A DNA stretch of 64,000 bases from Xenophilus arseniciresistens (GTDB taxonomy: Bacteria; Pseudomonadota; Gammaproteobacteria; Burkholderiales; Burkholderiaceae_C), in assembly GCF_028023875.1 (NCBI RefSeq), contig NZ_JAQIPB010000009.1:203616-267615 (forward strand), given 5' to 3'. Position numbers and translations under genes: made by a program. Positions 27,449 to 36,065 of the stretch are shown here, piece by piece. The notes beneath the pieces were generated by a model. That model did no database searches. It was not told the origin of the DNA and saw only the letters and a list, made by a program, of their open reading frames with translations. The first letter of the stretch is position 1. The number at the start of each line of letters is the position of its first letter.

Positions 27449-27949
27449 CTACCGGACCCGTACAGGCAAGCTGCAGCCTTGGTAGTAGAGACGGCAGTTC
27501 TTGCCACTACGCTTGGTACATCGTTCAAATGCCGAATCGATTGCTCCTTGAAGCGTGTCTTCGGTGGTGAAGCTGTACCCCGCATCATGCGCTACTAATG
27601 CAGTACAGCCATTCCTATAAGAGTTCTCGAGAACACAGCTCGTGTTGCCCTGGGCCCTGCAGTCGTCCATGGCTGTCTTCTCGGCCTCGCTGCGGCTACG
27701 CATGTTGATCGCAGCGCCTAACGTGCCGCCGTTGGTGTCCACAGCTAGAGCGCCATAGCGGTCGTGCCAGATTTCGGGGCGCTGTTGGGGTTGCTGTTGC
27801 CCCGTGTAGTTGGGGTCGGGGCCACAGTAAGAGTTTGTAGGGGTGTGGTAAAGAATGGTGCCAGGCGAGCACTGCGCGTGAGCGGCAAAGCTCGCGAAAA
27901 CCACAAGCAGCAGCCCCAGCACGCCCCGTATCAGTTGTCTGGTCATCAT
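27449..27949 (-). CDS. Secreted DUF4189-domain protein
   Basis: The 166-residue protein has a cleavable signal peptide (ending AAHAQC) and a DUF4189-type domain: YGALAVDTNGGTLGAAINMRS followed by EKTAMDDCRAQGNTSCVL and a Cys-rich end. Seven or more cysteines suggest a disulphide-rich periplasmic protein. Its ATGATG start overlaps the virB6 stop, and it is followed 3 bases later by the lipase immunity gene. It could be a second immunity factor, an orphan immunity protein whose effector is elsewhere, or an accessory T4SS component. The sequence does not decide. Confidence 0.75.
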   Translation of the reverse strand: MMTRQLIRGVLGLLLVVFASFAAHAQCSPGTILYHTPTNSYCGPDPNYTGQQQPQQRPEIWHDRYGALAVDTNGGTLGAAINMRSRSEAEKTAMDDCRAQGNTSCVLENSYRNGCTALVAHDAGYSFTTEDTLQGAIDSAFERCTKRSGKNCRLYYQGCSLPVRVR

Positions 27950-29058
27950 GCACCTCCATCAACCTTAAGTGCCCTTGGCGGTGGCAATGACGGCGCCGGG
28001 GCCTGCCTCACTTCGTCTGCTGCGCTCGGAACAAGCCCTCGGCGGCTTCCGGTCGTACTGTCAGCGAGCGGGGGAGTGCTTCTATCGGCTGCCCGTCCCT
28101 CTTTACCAAGCGACGGCTGGTACCCCACCTGCCCCGGCAGCCCCGATGCATTGGCCTGCGCCCCGCCTCCGCCCATGACCTGCGACACGCTGGAGAACTG
28201 GCCCACCGTCGCCCCAAAGAACTGAGCGGCCATGGGCGGCGCGGTCACCAGCAGCACCGTCATCAACAACCCGATGCCGCCTTGCTGCATCGCCTGGCTT
28301 GTCAGGCCCGCTCCCCCATCGCCCAGGCTCAACAGCGTGTTGATGGCACCCGCTGCCCACAGCGCCGCCGCCACGCGCAGCATCATCTCCATGATCACCG
28401 AGCACATGAAGCTCAGAATCGCCAAGCTGAACATGGTCGCGATTCCGTACTTCAGCCATCCATGGAACAGCTGCTTGGTGGACTCGTGCACCAGGCACAG
28501 GATGAAGATCGGCCCCAGCCCCACGAACAAGTTGATGGCAAAGGTGTACATCAGCAGCATGGCCCCGGCCGTGATGGGCGGGCCGGCCACGCCCAGCGCG
28601 CCGATCACCCAGGCGCGGCCCACGCTGGCCACGTTCTCGCCGCTGACGCCATTGTTCAGGCCTTGCACGTTGTCCATCGCGCTCATCACCACCGCGGTGT
28701 AAGCCAGCACCTTGTCGATGGCCTCATCGGGCGAGTCGTTGTTGCCCGTCACCAAATGGTGCACCCCTCTGGGCAGATCCGTCAGCAGCATCTGCTTGAG
28801 CGGAATGTTGCCCACCGCCATGGTCGTGGCCCCTGCCACGATGACGGCAATTCGGCTCATGTCCAGCACCATGCCCATCGCAGATTCGTGGCTGCGTCCG
28901 GTAAAAATGCGGAACCCTTTGGTGAGGATGATGATGGTGAGCACGACCAGCGCGATGCTGGTCGCGAAAGTCATCGTGCTGCCCAGCAAGTTGTCCCCGA
29001 AGTCGTTGATCTGCCGGGTGAGGTATTGCTTGATCAGGGCGAAGTAGGCGGCGTTCAT
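27946..29058 (-). CDS. virB6: VirB6 inner-membrane channel protein
   Basis: The 370-residue polytopic protein has about six hydrophobic segments, among them VVLTIIILTKGFRI, ITAGAMLLMYTFAINLFVGLGPIFILCL and GIGLLMTVLLVTAPPMAA, matching the TrbL/VirB6 family core GLGPIFILCL. A hydrophilic Gly/Pro-rich C-terminal tail of about 80 residues lies beyond the last helix. It forms part of the inner-membrane translocation path. It is preceded by a possible small gene with an ATGA overlap and followed by the DUF4189 gene with overlap. Confidence 0.92.
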   Translation of the reverse strand: MNAAYFALIKQYLTRQINDFGDNLLGSTMTFATSIALVVLTIIILTKGFRIFTGRSHESAMGMVLDMSRIAVIVAGATTMAVGNIPLKQMLLTDLPRGVHHLVTGNNDSPDEAIDKVLAYTAVVMSAMDNVQGLNNGVSGENVASVGRAWVIGALGVAGPPITAGAMLLMYTFAINLFVGLGPIFILCLVHESTKQLFHGWLKYGIATMFSLAILSFMCSVIMEMMLRVAAALWAAGAINTLLSLGDGGAGLTSQAMQQGGIGLLMTVLLVTAPPMAAQFFGATVGQFSSVSQVMGGGGAQANASGLPGQVGYQPSLGKEGRAADRSTPPLADSTTGSRRGLVPSAADEVRQAPAPSLPPPRALKVDGGA

Positions 29059-29300
29059 GATGCTGTCCCTGCCTGAATGCCCGCAAGGAGAAGGGGGAGG
29101 GGTGGGCGATTCGCTCGTTTATGGCTGTGGAAGGCAGCGACGCAGATCAGCATTGGCTTCAGGGCGATCCTGAATGCGCTGCGACAGACCAGATCGTGGC
29201 GGGGCGCCCCTGTGCAGGCCACTGCCTGCCCAACAGCTCTCACCAGGCGTCGCACGGCGGCGGATAGCTCAAGCGGTTCCTGCAGCTTCATCGTGCCCAT
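29055..29300 (-). CDS. Possible small protein between virB5 and virB6, unrecognised
   Basis: An 81-residue frame (MGTMKLQEPLELSAA...) fills part of the 287-base gap between virB5 and virB6. Its stop overlaps the virB6 start as ATGA, a coupling pattern seen elsewhere in this cluster. It has no signal peptide, no clear membrane helix and no recognisable motif, and its Arg-rich composition could be a chance reading. If it is not a gene, this gap holds only virB6 leader sequence. Confidence 0.25.
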   Translation of the reverse strand: MGTMKLQEPLELSAAVRRLVRAVGQAVACTGAPRHDLVCRSAFRIALKPMLICVAAFHSHKRANRPPLPLLLAGIQAGTAS

Positions 29301-29345
29301 GGGTTGTGTCCGACTGCTTGATGTGCAGAAGGGCAGCCGTACGCG

Positions 29346-30167
29346 TCAGCGAATTGCCAGCGCCGCTGCAAGGGCACCGGTCTGGATCAGCTGGGCAGTC
29401 TGATTGCCCTTGACGCTGGCTTGCGTCAGCGCGTTCTGCTGGGTTTCATGAAACTTGATCGCAGCCTCGTACATGCCCAGGCGTGTGCGCCAGAAGCCCA
29501 TCTCTGCCTGAAGTTTGTTGAGGGTCCGCAAAGATTCGTTCGTATTTGCCCAAAGGTCGCCCTGATTGCTGATGGATTCGCGTTTGCTGTCGATCTCCGT
29601 GAGTTGTTCGCTGTACTTCTGGAAGCGATTGACCATCTCGACACTGTCGTTGAGAGCCTGCACACGAAGCTGGATCAGCTCTTGGCAAATCCTCTGTTTG
29701 ACGGTGGTGGGATCGCCTGAACTGAGCGTGGTCAGGCTGGTCAGCTGCTGACTGGCGATGCTGCCCTGGCCGGGGCAGGCCTTCTGTACGACCATGGCGG
29801 TGCTTGTGACCTTCTGAAGCTGGTTATTGGGCGTCAAGGTCGCGGTGAAGGCCAGCTTGGAAACCTTCGTCTGTATCTCTTTGAGGATGTTCGAGGCGGT
29901 CTTGTCAATACTAGAGGCCGTCTTGTCAATGCTGGAGGCCGTCTTGTTCAAGTCGCCGTCGCCGATGTTCTTGTTGATCTCCTTGAGCGTACTTCGGGCT
30001 TCCGTGTCGTAGACCTGAACGCCTTGTTGAGCGTGCGTGATACCGATGAAACCCAGGGAAGCGATGCCCACCAGGGTCATGCGAAGCAGGCGTCCAGCAC
30101 CCAGCAATGTCTTCTTTGGCAGGGCATTCGCGAGGCGGTGGCGAAGAGGATTGGGTCGGCGATTCAT
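29346..30167 (-). CDS. virB5: VirB5-like minor pilus component
   Basis: The 273-residue exported protein has a long N-terminus and signal peptide ending GITHAQ (about residue 47). The mature part is almost wholly helical. It begins with a heptad-type repeat (DKTASSI repeated) and later shows ELIQLRVQALNDSVEMVNRFQKYSEQL and RLGMYEAAIKFHE, the kind of helical bundle seen in VirB5. Similarity to named VirB5 proteins is weak, so the call rests on position between virB4 and virB6, size, signal peptide and helicity. Translation may begin at the internal ATG before TLVGIASLG. Confidence 0.72.
   Translation of the reverse strand: MNRRPNPLRHRLANALPKKTLLGAGRLLRMTLVGIASLGFIGITHAQQGVQVYDTEARSTLKEINKNIGDGDLNKTASSIDKTASSIDKTASNILKEIQTKVSKLAFTATLTPNNQLQKVTSTAMVVQKACPGQGSIASQQLTSLTTLSSGDPTTVKQRICQELIQLRVQALNDSVEMVNRFQKYSEQLTEIDSKRESISNQGDLWANTNESLRTLNKLQAEMGFWRTRLGMYEAAIKFHETQQNALTQASVKGNQTAQLIQTGALAAALAIR
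29893..29946. repeat. 21-bp tandem repeat inside virB5 (2.6 copies)
   Basis: Three successive units begin GAGGC(G/C)GTCTTGT at 29893, 29914 and 29935 on the plus strand, with a 21-base period. Read on the minus strand they encode the seven-residue repeat DKTASSI/DKTASNI, compatible with a coiled coil. The in-frame period allows length change without frameshift. Confidence 0.85.
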
Positions 30168-30247
30168 GGTGGAGTCCGGAGGTTTATTGCTTCGCGCATT
30201 GCATCGACCAAGCTATGAGCCGTGGCCGTTGCGGGCGCTGGCTGCGC

Positions 30248-30598
30248 TTACGGGACGCGGCCCCATTGGCTCATGATGGCGTTTGAGATGGCTTGGTTGC
30301 CTGGGGTATTGGTGGAGCCCTGGCAGTTGTTCATGTACTGCTGGCGCACCTGGTAGGAGATGTCTTCCCAGAACTTGACGACGGGGTAGTAGGTCCACAC
30401 CGCAAGGCCGGCCGGTGAAGGCGTATGCCAGAACTGGATCGCCGACGTGCAGCTGGCGGACGGACTGCCTTGCCCAGAGACGCTGGCCATGCAAAGGTAA
30501 AGAGCGCATGGGTCGGGGGCCTGAGCGTGCGCCGGTGCACAGAGACCGGCGGTCCCCAGCGCAATTGAAAGGGCAATGGTGCGGGTGTGCAGTCCCAT
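30248..30598 (-). CDS. TrbM/KikA-like periplasmic protein
   Basis: The 116-residue protein starts with a signal peptide ending APAHAQA. The mature part begins DPCALYLCMASVSGQG and continues with SCTSAIQFW and YMNNCQG, the cysteine pattern of the TrbM/KikA/MpfK family of conjugation accessory proteins. It is periplasmic by its signal. The gene sits between virB4 and virB5. TrbM-type proteins have no settled function; a role in pilus or channel assembly is likely. The open frame runs further upstream into virB4, but only the ATG at 30598 gives a signal peptide. Confidence 0.75.
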   Translation of the reverse strand: MGLHTRTIALSIALGTAGLCAPAHAQAPDPCALYLCMASVSGQGSPSASCTSAIQFWHTPSPAGLAVWTYYPVVKFWEDISYQVRQQYMNNCQGSTNTPGNQAISNAIMSQWGRVP

Positions 30599-30665
30599 GG
30601 TGAACCTCCTTGATTTTTGAGAGATGGTTGAGCGGATGAGTGGAAGTCGATTGGGGCAGGGTCTT

Positions 30666-33146
30666 CTAAGCAATGAGCCGCGGACGCTCGGTGCGCCGAG
30701 AATCCTGGCCTCGTGGCTCAAGCTTGCCGCTGCCCTTCCGGTTGTCGTAGAAGTCCTGCAGCCATTGCTCGGGCCGCAGGTCCTCGGGCGCAACACCTTG
30801 AGCCCGAGCATTGCGCTCCAAGACCGCGTGCAGAATCTCGATGTTGTCGGTCGAGGCTGAGATCACCGCAAGCGCGTCATCCATTCCGCGCAGGTCAAGT
30901 TGGCACACCGACGACATGTGGCCCTGCTTGACCAGAAAGCGCCGCGACCGTTCGTCGAGGCTGACGACAACCTGGTACTCGGATTCGGTAAGCTTCAGGC
31001 CATCGATGTAATCCTCGCGGCTGGCGTTGGGATTGGGCAGCAGGATCATCGTGGCAGTCTGCTCAATGAGGGCTGCAGAGATGTCGCTGCTCAGGGCATC
31101 TTCCGGACTCTGGGTGGCGAAGATGCCCATGCCGTTCTGCTTGCGAATGGTCTTTTGCTTGTTCTTCGCGAATTCCTTGAGAGCCCCGCCGCCGTCGAGG
31201 ATCTTCCAGAACTCGTCCATGACGTAGATGAGACGGCGCCCGTCGATCAATGCTTCAAGTCGATGAAGCAGATAGTTAATGACCGGGACTCGAACTTCAG
31301 GGTTATCGATGATGTCGGTGTAGTCAAATCCGATGATGTTGGCTTTGTGCAGGTCGATGGTGTCGCGCGCGTTGTCGAAAACCCAGCCGAGCGAGTTTCC
31401 CGCGGTCCACTTGCGCATGCGCACAAAGAGCCCATCGTCGCCCATGTTCGGCAGGCTCTTCTGAAAGTTGGTCATCGTGCGCAGATTCATGGGCGTGTCG
31501 AGGATGGCTTCGACAGCACGGTAGATCTCCTCTTCCTCGCGAGATGTGTACGCAGCCTTGCCCGCCAAAACTTTGATGAGGCCAGCAAGGAAGTGGACGT
31601 TGGCTTCTGTGAACCCACAGTGGAAAGGATTGAAGCCGGTGGGCTGCCCGTTCTCGAGTGAGAGGTAGTTGCCTCCGCAGGCTCGCACGAAGATCTCTGC
31701 GCCGCGATCCTTGTCGAAGAAGAAGATCGTCGGCGCCGGGTCCAACTTCTGCACTTGGCTCAGCAGGAAGTTAATGAGCGCCGTCTTGCCGGTGCCGGAC
31801 TTGCCGATGACCATCGTGTTCGCGATGGCCTTCTCGCCCAGGGAGTTCTCACCTGGCAGGGTGGCATGAAAGTTGAAAAAGTAGGGCTGACCGTTGACGG
31901 TCTGCAACGTGGTGACGCAATCGCCCCAGGGATTGTTCTCTCGCTTCCCGATTGCAAAGTTGTGCAACGGCGAGAGCCCCAGAAAATTGAGCGAGCTGAC
32001 GTTGGCCAGGCGCGTGCGGTACTTCCAGTTCCCAGGAAACTGCGCATAGAAGGCGGCGCTGACGGCCAGGTCTTCTTTCACCGAAACGAAGCCAGCGTTG
32101 GACAACTCCGCGCGTGTGGTCGCGATGTGCTGGGAAAGCGTGGCCTGGTCAGGCGCATACACGGCGATGCTGAAGTGATACTGCCCGAGCACAAAGTTGC
32201 CTGAAGACAACTGGTCCATGGCCTGCTCTAGCTCCACGATCTGGCTGACGGCTTTGTCACCCGAGGAGATCATCATGCCGCGGGTGCGCTCGAGCGTCTT
32301 GAGCGCATCATGCCGACCCATCGGGCTGAATGAGTGGGTGATGACGTACTCGAAATCCAGGTACTTCAAGCCATTGAGGATCCCGGGGAACGTGCCGTCA
32401 GGGTACTCCTTGATGTTGAGCATGGCTCCAAAGTGGTTCTCGCCCGCGGGGGTGCTGATCACGAAGTCACCCGTCTTTGCGGAGAAGCGCTGTCGGCTGA
32501 CCGGCAGATAACGGTAGACCGGAGCCTTGAGCACCGGAACCGGTTCATCAATGCGGTTGAGCAGATAGCCGAAGAGCTCCAAGGTCTCCGAGAACACGAT
32601 ACCGTTGGTCGCCTCATACATGCGCAGGCGCACGGGGGCATAGTCCTTGAGGACCGCTTCCATGTTGCTTGCCAGCTCGAGCACCTTGTCGATGGCCTGC
32701 TGTTGTTCGTTTGCCAGCCGAACGGTGTCGGCGGACTTTTCAACGAAGCGTTTTCCGCTGACGACAGGCCGGTAGATCAGCGTCACATACAGCTCGTTCT
32801 GCATGAGCTTCTGCGCAGACAAGGCCTTGAAGTAGCTCTGAGACAGCTCCTGGTTGAAAGCCTCCTTGAAACGGGCGTGGTCATCCACGCTGCGACGACG
32901 GCGAACATCGTGAACCCAGAACGCGACATTGGTGAAGTCGGGCGCACGCAGTGTTTGCACCATGCGATTGAAGGTGTTGTGCCTGTGCTCGATGTCCCAT
33001 TCTTCACGGCCGACAAAAGGCAGACCATCCAATCGCCATGTCATGAAGTAGTCTCCGCCAGTGGTTTTGAGGACCGTCGGCGAAACGTGGGTGGACAACG
33101 GCACGAACTCGCTGATAGGCGTGTCGGGGCTGAACGTGGTGGACAT
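30666..33146 (-). CDS. virB4: VirB4 ATPase of the T4SS
   Basis: The 826-residue cytoplasmic ATPase shows the N-terminal VirB4 domain (GGDYFMTWRLDGLPFVGREE) and Walker A VIGKSGTGKTALIN near residue 449. It also has YVMDEFWKIL (Walker B) and the C-terminal FATQSPEDALSS block. It energises pilus assembly and substrate transfer. I prefer the ATG at 33146; a TTG at 33176 extends the frame by ten residues. A 120-base gap separates it from virB3. Length and order match VirB4 of Xanthomonas-type systems. Confidence 0.96.
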   Translation of the reverse strand: MSTTFSPDTPISEFVPLSTHVSPTVLKTTGGDYFMTWRLDGLPFVGREEWDIEHRHNTFNRMVQTLRAPDFTNVAFWVHDVRRRRSVDDHARFKEAFNQELSQSYFKALSAQKLMQNELYVTLIYRPVVSGKRFVEKSADTVRLANEQQQAIDKVLELASNMEAVLKDYAPVRLRMYEATNGIVFSETLELFGYLLNRIDEPVPVLKAPVYRYLPVSRQRFSAKTGDFVISTPAGENHFGAMLNIKEYPDGTFPGILNGLKYLDFEYVITHSFSPMGRHDALKTLERTRGMMISSGDKAVSQIVELEQAMDQLSSGNFVLGQYHFSIAVYAPDQATLSQHIATTRAELSNAGFVSVKEDLAVSAAFYAQFPGNWKYRTRLANVSSLNFLGLSPLHNFAIGKRENNPWGDCVTTLQTVNGQPYFFNFHATLPGENSLGEKAIANTMVIGKSGTGKTALINFLLSQVQKLDPAPTIFFFDKDRGAEIFVRACGGNYLSLENGQPTGFNPFHCGFTEANVHFLAGLIKVLAGKAAYTSREEEEIYRAVEAILDTPMNLRTMTNFQKSLPNMGDDGLFVRMRKWTAGNSLGWVFDNARDTIDLHKANIIGFDYTDIIDNPEVRVPVINYLLHRLEALIDGRRLIYVMDEFWKILDGGGALKEFAKNKQKTIRKQNGMGIFATQSPEDALSSDISAALIEQTATMILLPNPNASREDYIDGLKLTESEYQVVVSLDERSRRFLVKQGHMSSVCQLDLRGMDDALAVISASTDNIEILHAVLERNARAQGVAPEDLRPEQWLQDFYDNRKGSGKLEPRGQDSRRTERPRLIA

Positions 33147-33266
33147 GGCTGGTGCCGAAAATTTCTTCAGAAGCAAACAGAGCTGACCGCCGCGGCGGAG
33201 CCTGGGAGTCGGGCTGCACCGGCCGCAGCGGCTGTGGCGTGGGGAATGGCCTGGGTTTCCTGGGTA

Positions 33267-33575
33267 TCAGACATGGTCTTTCGATTGCCCACGATGGGTG
33301 TTGGGCGTAAAGACCCACATGCCATCGTTTTGCTGGCGGTTGCGCACGCGCGTCAGAAACTGCAGCCGGAGGCCGTACAGACGAAAGATCATCTCGTCAC
33401 GCTTGGCCATCATGCGCATGACAAAGATGACTGGAGGAATCATCAGCAGGCAGAACAGATTGATGTACATCGCCAGCAGCATGCAGCCGCCTGCGCCCAG
33501 GAAAAAGGGAACATAGGGCACGCCCATGAACATCGGCGGGCGGGTGCACCCGCGGAACATCGTGTTCTTCTGCAT
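33267..33575 (-). CDS. virB3: VirB3 inner-membrane protein
   Basis: The 102-residue protein begins with the VirB3 pattern FRGCTRPPMFMGVPYVPF, followed by one or two close hydrophobic segments (about 24-54) and a basic cytoplasmic tail. It partners with VirB4 in the inner-membrane complex. It lies 42 bases after virB2 and upstream of virB4, the canonical order. Confidence 0.92.
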   Translation of the reverse strand: MQKNTMFRGCTRPPMFMGVPYVPFFLGAGGCMLLAMYINLFCLLMIPPVIFVMRMMAKRDEMIFRLYGLRLQFLTRVRNRQQNDGMWVFTPNTHRGQSKDHV

Positions 33576-33617
33576 GCTGTGCCTAGGCGAAAGACTGGCC
33601 CGCTTGGACTGTTCCCA

Positions 33618-33989
33618 TCAGTTGCAGCCGCCACCGGCGCTTCCAGAGAGAAAAAGGTTTGCAATCTGGCTGGCTGCGCCGATCAGGATGGCGCCGATGA
33701 ACACGGGCGCCACGTCGCTGATGCGCTTGTGGGCGAACGAAATCTGATAGCCCGAGAAGATCACGGCGATCGTGACCACCACAATCGAGATTGCGTTCAA
33801 CACCGACTTGACGTTGTTGAGGAAGCCACAGGTCGTCGAAGCCAGATCGGTGGAGCCCGTGACTTGAGCCAGTGCCAAGCAGGGCGCCACGATGAGTGCA
33901 GCCACTCCGACCTGGCGCAGCACGCGCAGATGTTGGCCGAGGTTGATTGCATCGATTTGGCGTGCCGAAGAGCGAGCGAGATGAGTCAT
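33618..33989 (-). CDS. virB2: VirB2 major pilin
   Basis: The 123-residue prepilin has a long signal region (hydrophobic VGVAALIVAPCLALA), likely cut after ALA. The mature pilin of about 75 residues has two transmembrane helices (VLNAISIVVVTIAVIFSGYQI and VAPVFIGAILIGAASQIANLF) joined by a short basic loop. A cysteine near the mature N-terminus and one at the C-terminal end (GGGCN) could pair. I chose the ATG at 33989; the frame upstream is continuous but unlike pilins. Confidence 0.92.
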   Translation of the reverse strand: MTHLARSSARQIDAINLGQHLRVLRQVGVAALIVAPCLALAQVTGSTDLASTTCGFLNNVKSVLNAISIVVVTIAVIFSGYQISFAHKRISDVAPVFIGAILIGAASQIANLFLSGSAGGGCN

Positions 33990-34023
33990 GAGAACTTCCT
34001 TCCTGATGGTTGTGATGCGAGAA

Positions 34024-34974
34024 CTAGAAAACGAACGCTTCGTCGTCCGTGCGGGCGGACGAGGTGGGAGTGGACGGCGACCCGGACGCGCCGCCATGCA
34101 AAGGGGATGCGGAAACGGCACCCAGACTGCGTACCTGCGGCACGAAGACCTGAGTCGAGGCAGCCAAGGGCACGCTGGCTTGCGGCCTCTGAACACCTGA
34201 CGCCGCGTCTCGAGCAGCCATGGCTGCTCCAGCCTGCACTTCCATCGCTGGAAGGATCGGGGCGTTCAAGTTTTTCGCGTGAGAGGGAGCTGCCGCCCGA
34301 ACGCTTGCGGGCACCGCGATACCAGCCCCATTGAGTACAGGTCTCGCAGCATCAGCGGAGAGCAGCGGCGTCACGCGCATGGCGATCCGCGACTCGGCAG
34401 AGGAAGGCTCTGCCGAAGAAGTTGCTGGCGCCGAAGGCACGCGTACAGGGGTAGCTGATTTCGGCCCCTGATCGTTGAGCAACTGCACTGGGATCGGGGG
34501 CACGACCGACGCTTGGGGGGCCTGCGTGGTCAGGCTGGATCCGCGGCTGATCGAGTCGTAAATCTTCTGGACATATCCATGCCGAAAGCCTGTCACGAAG
34601 TCGCCGGAGTAGTAGCAGCTGAAGGCTTTGCCCCAGTTGCCTCCGGCACTCGAGCGGCAAGCAGCGAGGATGGCCGCGCCTGCAGTCAAGTTGGCACACC
34701 GGTCGAATGCCTTCTCGGGGGTGTCGAGGCCATATCTTTGTAAGTTGGCCTTGTTCACCTGCGCAACGCCCACCGAGTAGTTGTAGCCGGCGGTTTCGAG
34801 CATACGAACCGTAGCGCTAGCCTCGGCCAAACTTCTGGGCTGCCGCACCAAGCGGCCGCCGACGACGCCAATGGCGAATGGATTGGCGCCCGACTCGACT
34901 TCAACGAGGTGGCGCATCACCGTAGCGGGGACTGCGAGATTGGGACAGTCCACAAAGTCCAGAGCAGGGAGCAT
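34024..34974 (-). CDS. virB1: VirB1 lytic transglycosylase
   Basis: The 316-residue protein has an SLT-type domain in the first 160 residues: catalytic E27 in VEVESGANPFAIGVVGG, then NYSVGVAQVNKANL and the ACYYSGDF-like SCYYSGDFVTG ending. It opens the cell wall for the T4SS. The remaining 150 residues are Pro/Ala/Ser-rich and without recognised fold. No classical signal peptide is visible, as in several VirB1 proteins. It lies 38 bases after virB11 and before virB2, as in the Xanthomonas order. Confidence 0.93.
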   Translation of the reverse strand: MLPALDFVDCPNLAVPATVMRHLVEVESGANPFAIGVVGGRLVRQPRSLAEASATVRMLETAGYNYSVGVAQVNKANLQRYGLDTPEKAFDRCANLTAGAAILAACRSSAGGNWGKAFSCYYSGDFVTGFRHGYVQKIYDSISRGSSLTTQAPQASVVPPIPVQLLNDQGPKSATPVRVPSAPATSSAEPSSAESRIAMRVTPLLSADAARPVLNGAGIAVPASVRAAAPSHAKNLNAPILPAMEVQAGAAMAARDAASGVQRPQASVPLAASTQVFVPQVRSLGAVSASPLHGGASGSPSTPTSSARTDDEAFVF

Positions 34975-35012
34975 GAACGGTGCCTCTTTTTTTCCACGAA
35001 CGTGGCGGCGGC

Positions 35013-36053
35013 CTAAGCGACCACATCCCCCAGCGCACGCCCGGGATTGAAGTCGATGCCGGTGATGTAACGCCGGCCCGCGTGAGCCTTGATGTGCACC
35101 ACGACGTCGATGGTCATCATCAGCAGGCGCTTGATGACGCCGAACTCCAGGCCAGCGCCTTCAGCCGACGCCTTGACCATCAGCGCCAACTGATCCCAAG
35201 TCTGTTCAGTGCTGCCCGAATGGCAGCTGGTGATGGAACCTGGGTGTCCGGAAGCGCAGTTCCGAATGAAGTAGAAGGATTCATCGCCGCGCAATTCCGC
35301 CAGAATGATCCTGTCGGGCTTCATCCGCAGGCAGGCTTCCATGCAGACCTTCGCTGTGATGTTGGCAGAGCTTTGACCACCCTTGGAGTACAGAAGATGC
35401 ACTGCGTTCGGCTGTTCGATAAACAGCTCCCGCGCATCCTCGATCGTGACCAGGCGTTCATCCGCGGGTATGTGGTTCACCAGAGACTTCATGAAGGTGG
35501 TCTTGCCGCTGCCCGTCGCGCCGGAAACAACGATGTTCTTCTTGTAGAGCACAGCTTGCTTGAAGAAGTCCGCGTACTGCCGGCAAGATCTCAGTTCCAG
35601 CAGCTCTCGGTCATGTTCACTGATGTCCGCGCGCTGCTCGAGAATTTCATTGAAGAAGCCGTCCGACTGGTACTCAGACAGCGTCCGCGTGCGCTTCGAA
35701 GGCAGGCGGATCGTGATCGATACGCGCTCTGCCTCTACGGCGGGAGGAATCACAAACTGCGCCCGTTGCCCGGTGGGAAAGGTCAGCGAAACAACAGGGT
35801 TTACATCGGTGACGCGCTGTCCGGTCTTGCTTTCATTGACCACCGTTGTGCAGAACTGCAGGGCGCGCGCGTAGGTGAGCCCTGGCACAGATTCACGGCG
35901 CCACCCTGATCGGTCCTCGAGGTACACCTCACCCGGCCGGTTCACGCAGATTTCCGTCACGTCCTCAGATTGCATGAACTTCGCAATACCAAGCACCTCG
36001 TACTGGTACTGCAGAAACTCGTTCGAGACGACGGCAATCAGGTCTGCAGACAT
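35013..36053 (-). CDS. virB11: VirB11 traffic ATPase
   Basis: The 346-residue hexameric ATPase has an N-terminal domain with TEICVNRPGEVYLE and a C-terminal RecA-like domain. That domain carries Walker A VVSGATGSGKTTFMKSL (about 175-190), the Asp box LVTIEDARELF, Walker B-like RMKPDRIILAELRG, and the His box TSCHSGS. It energises pilus biogenesis and switches VirB4/VirD4 activity. It follows virB10 by 12 bases. Confidence 0.96.
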   Translation of the reverse strand: MSADLIAVVSNEFLQYQYEVLGIAKFMQSEDVTEICVNRPGEVYLEDRSGWRRESVPGLTYARALQFCTTVVNESKTGQRVTDVNPVVSLTFPTGQRAQFVIPPAVEAERVSITIRLPSKRTRTLSEYQSDGFFNEILEQRADISEHDRELLELRSCRQYADFFKQAVLYKKNIVVSGATGSGKTTFMKSLVNHIPADERLVTIEDARELFIEQPNAVHLLYSKGGQSSANITAKVCMEACLRMKPDRIILAELRGDESFYFIRNCASGHPGSITSCHSGSTEQTWDQLALMVKASAEGAGLEFGVIKRLLMMTIDVVVHIKAHAGRRYITGIDFNPGRALGDVVA

Positions 36054-36065
36054 GACGCATCCATC

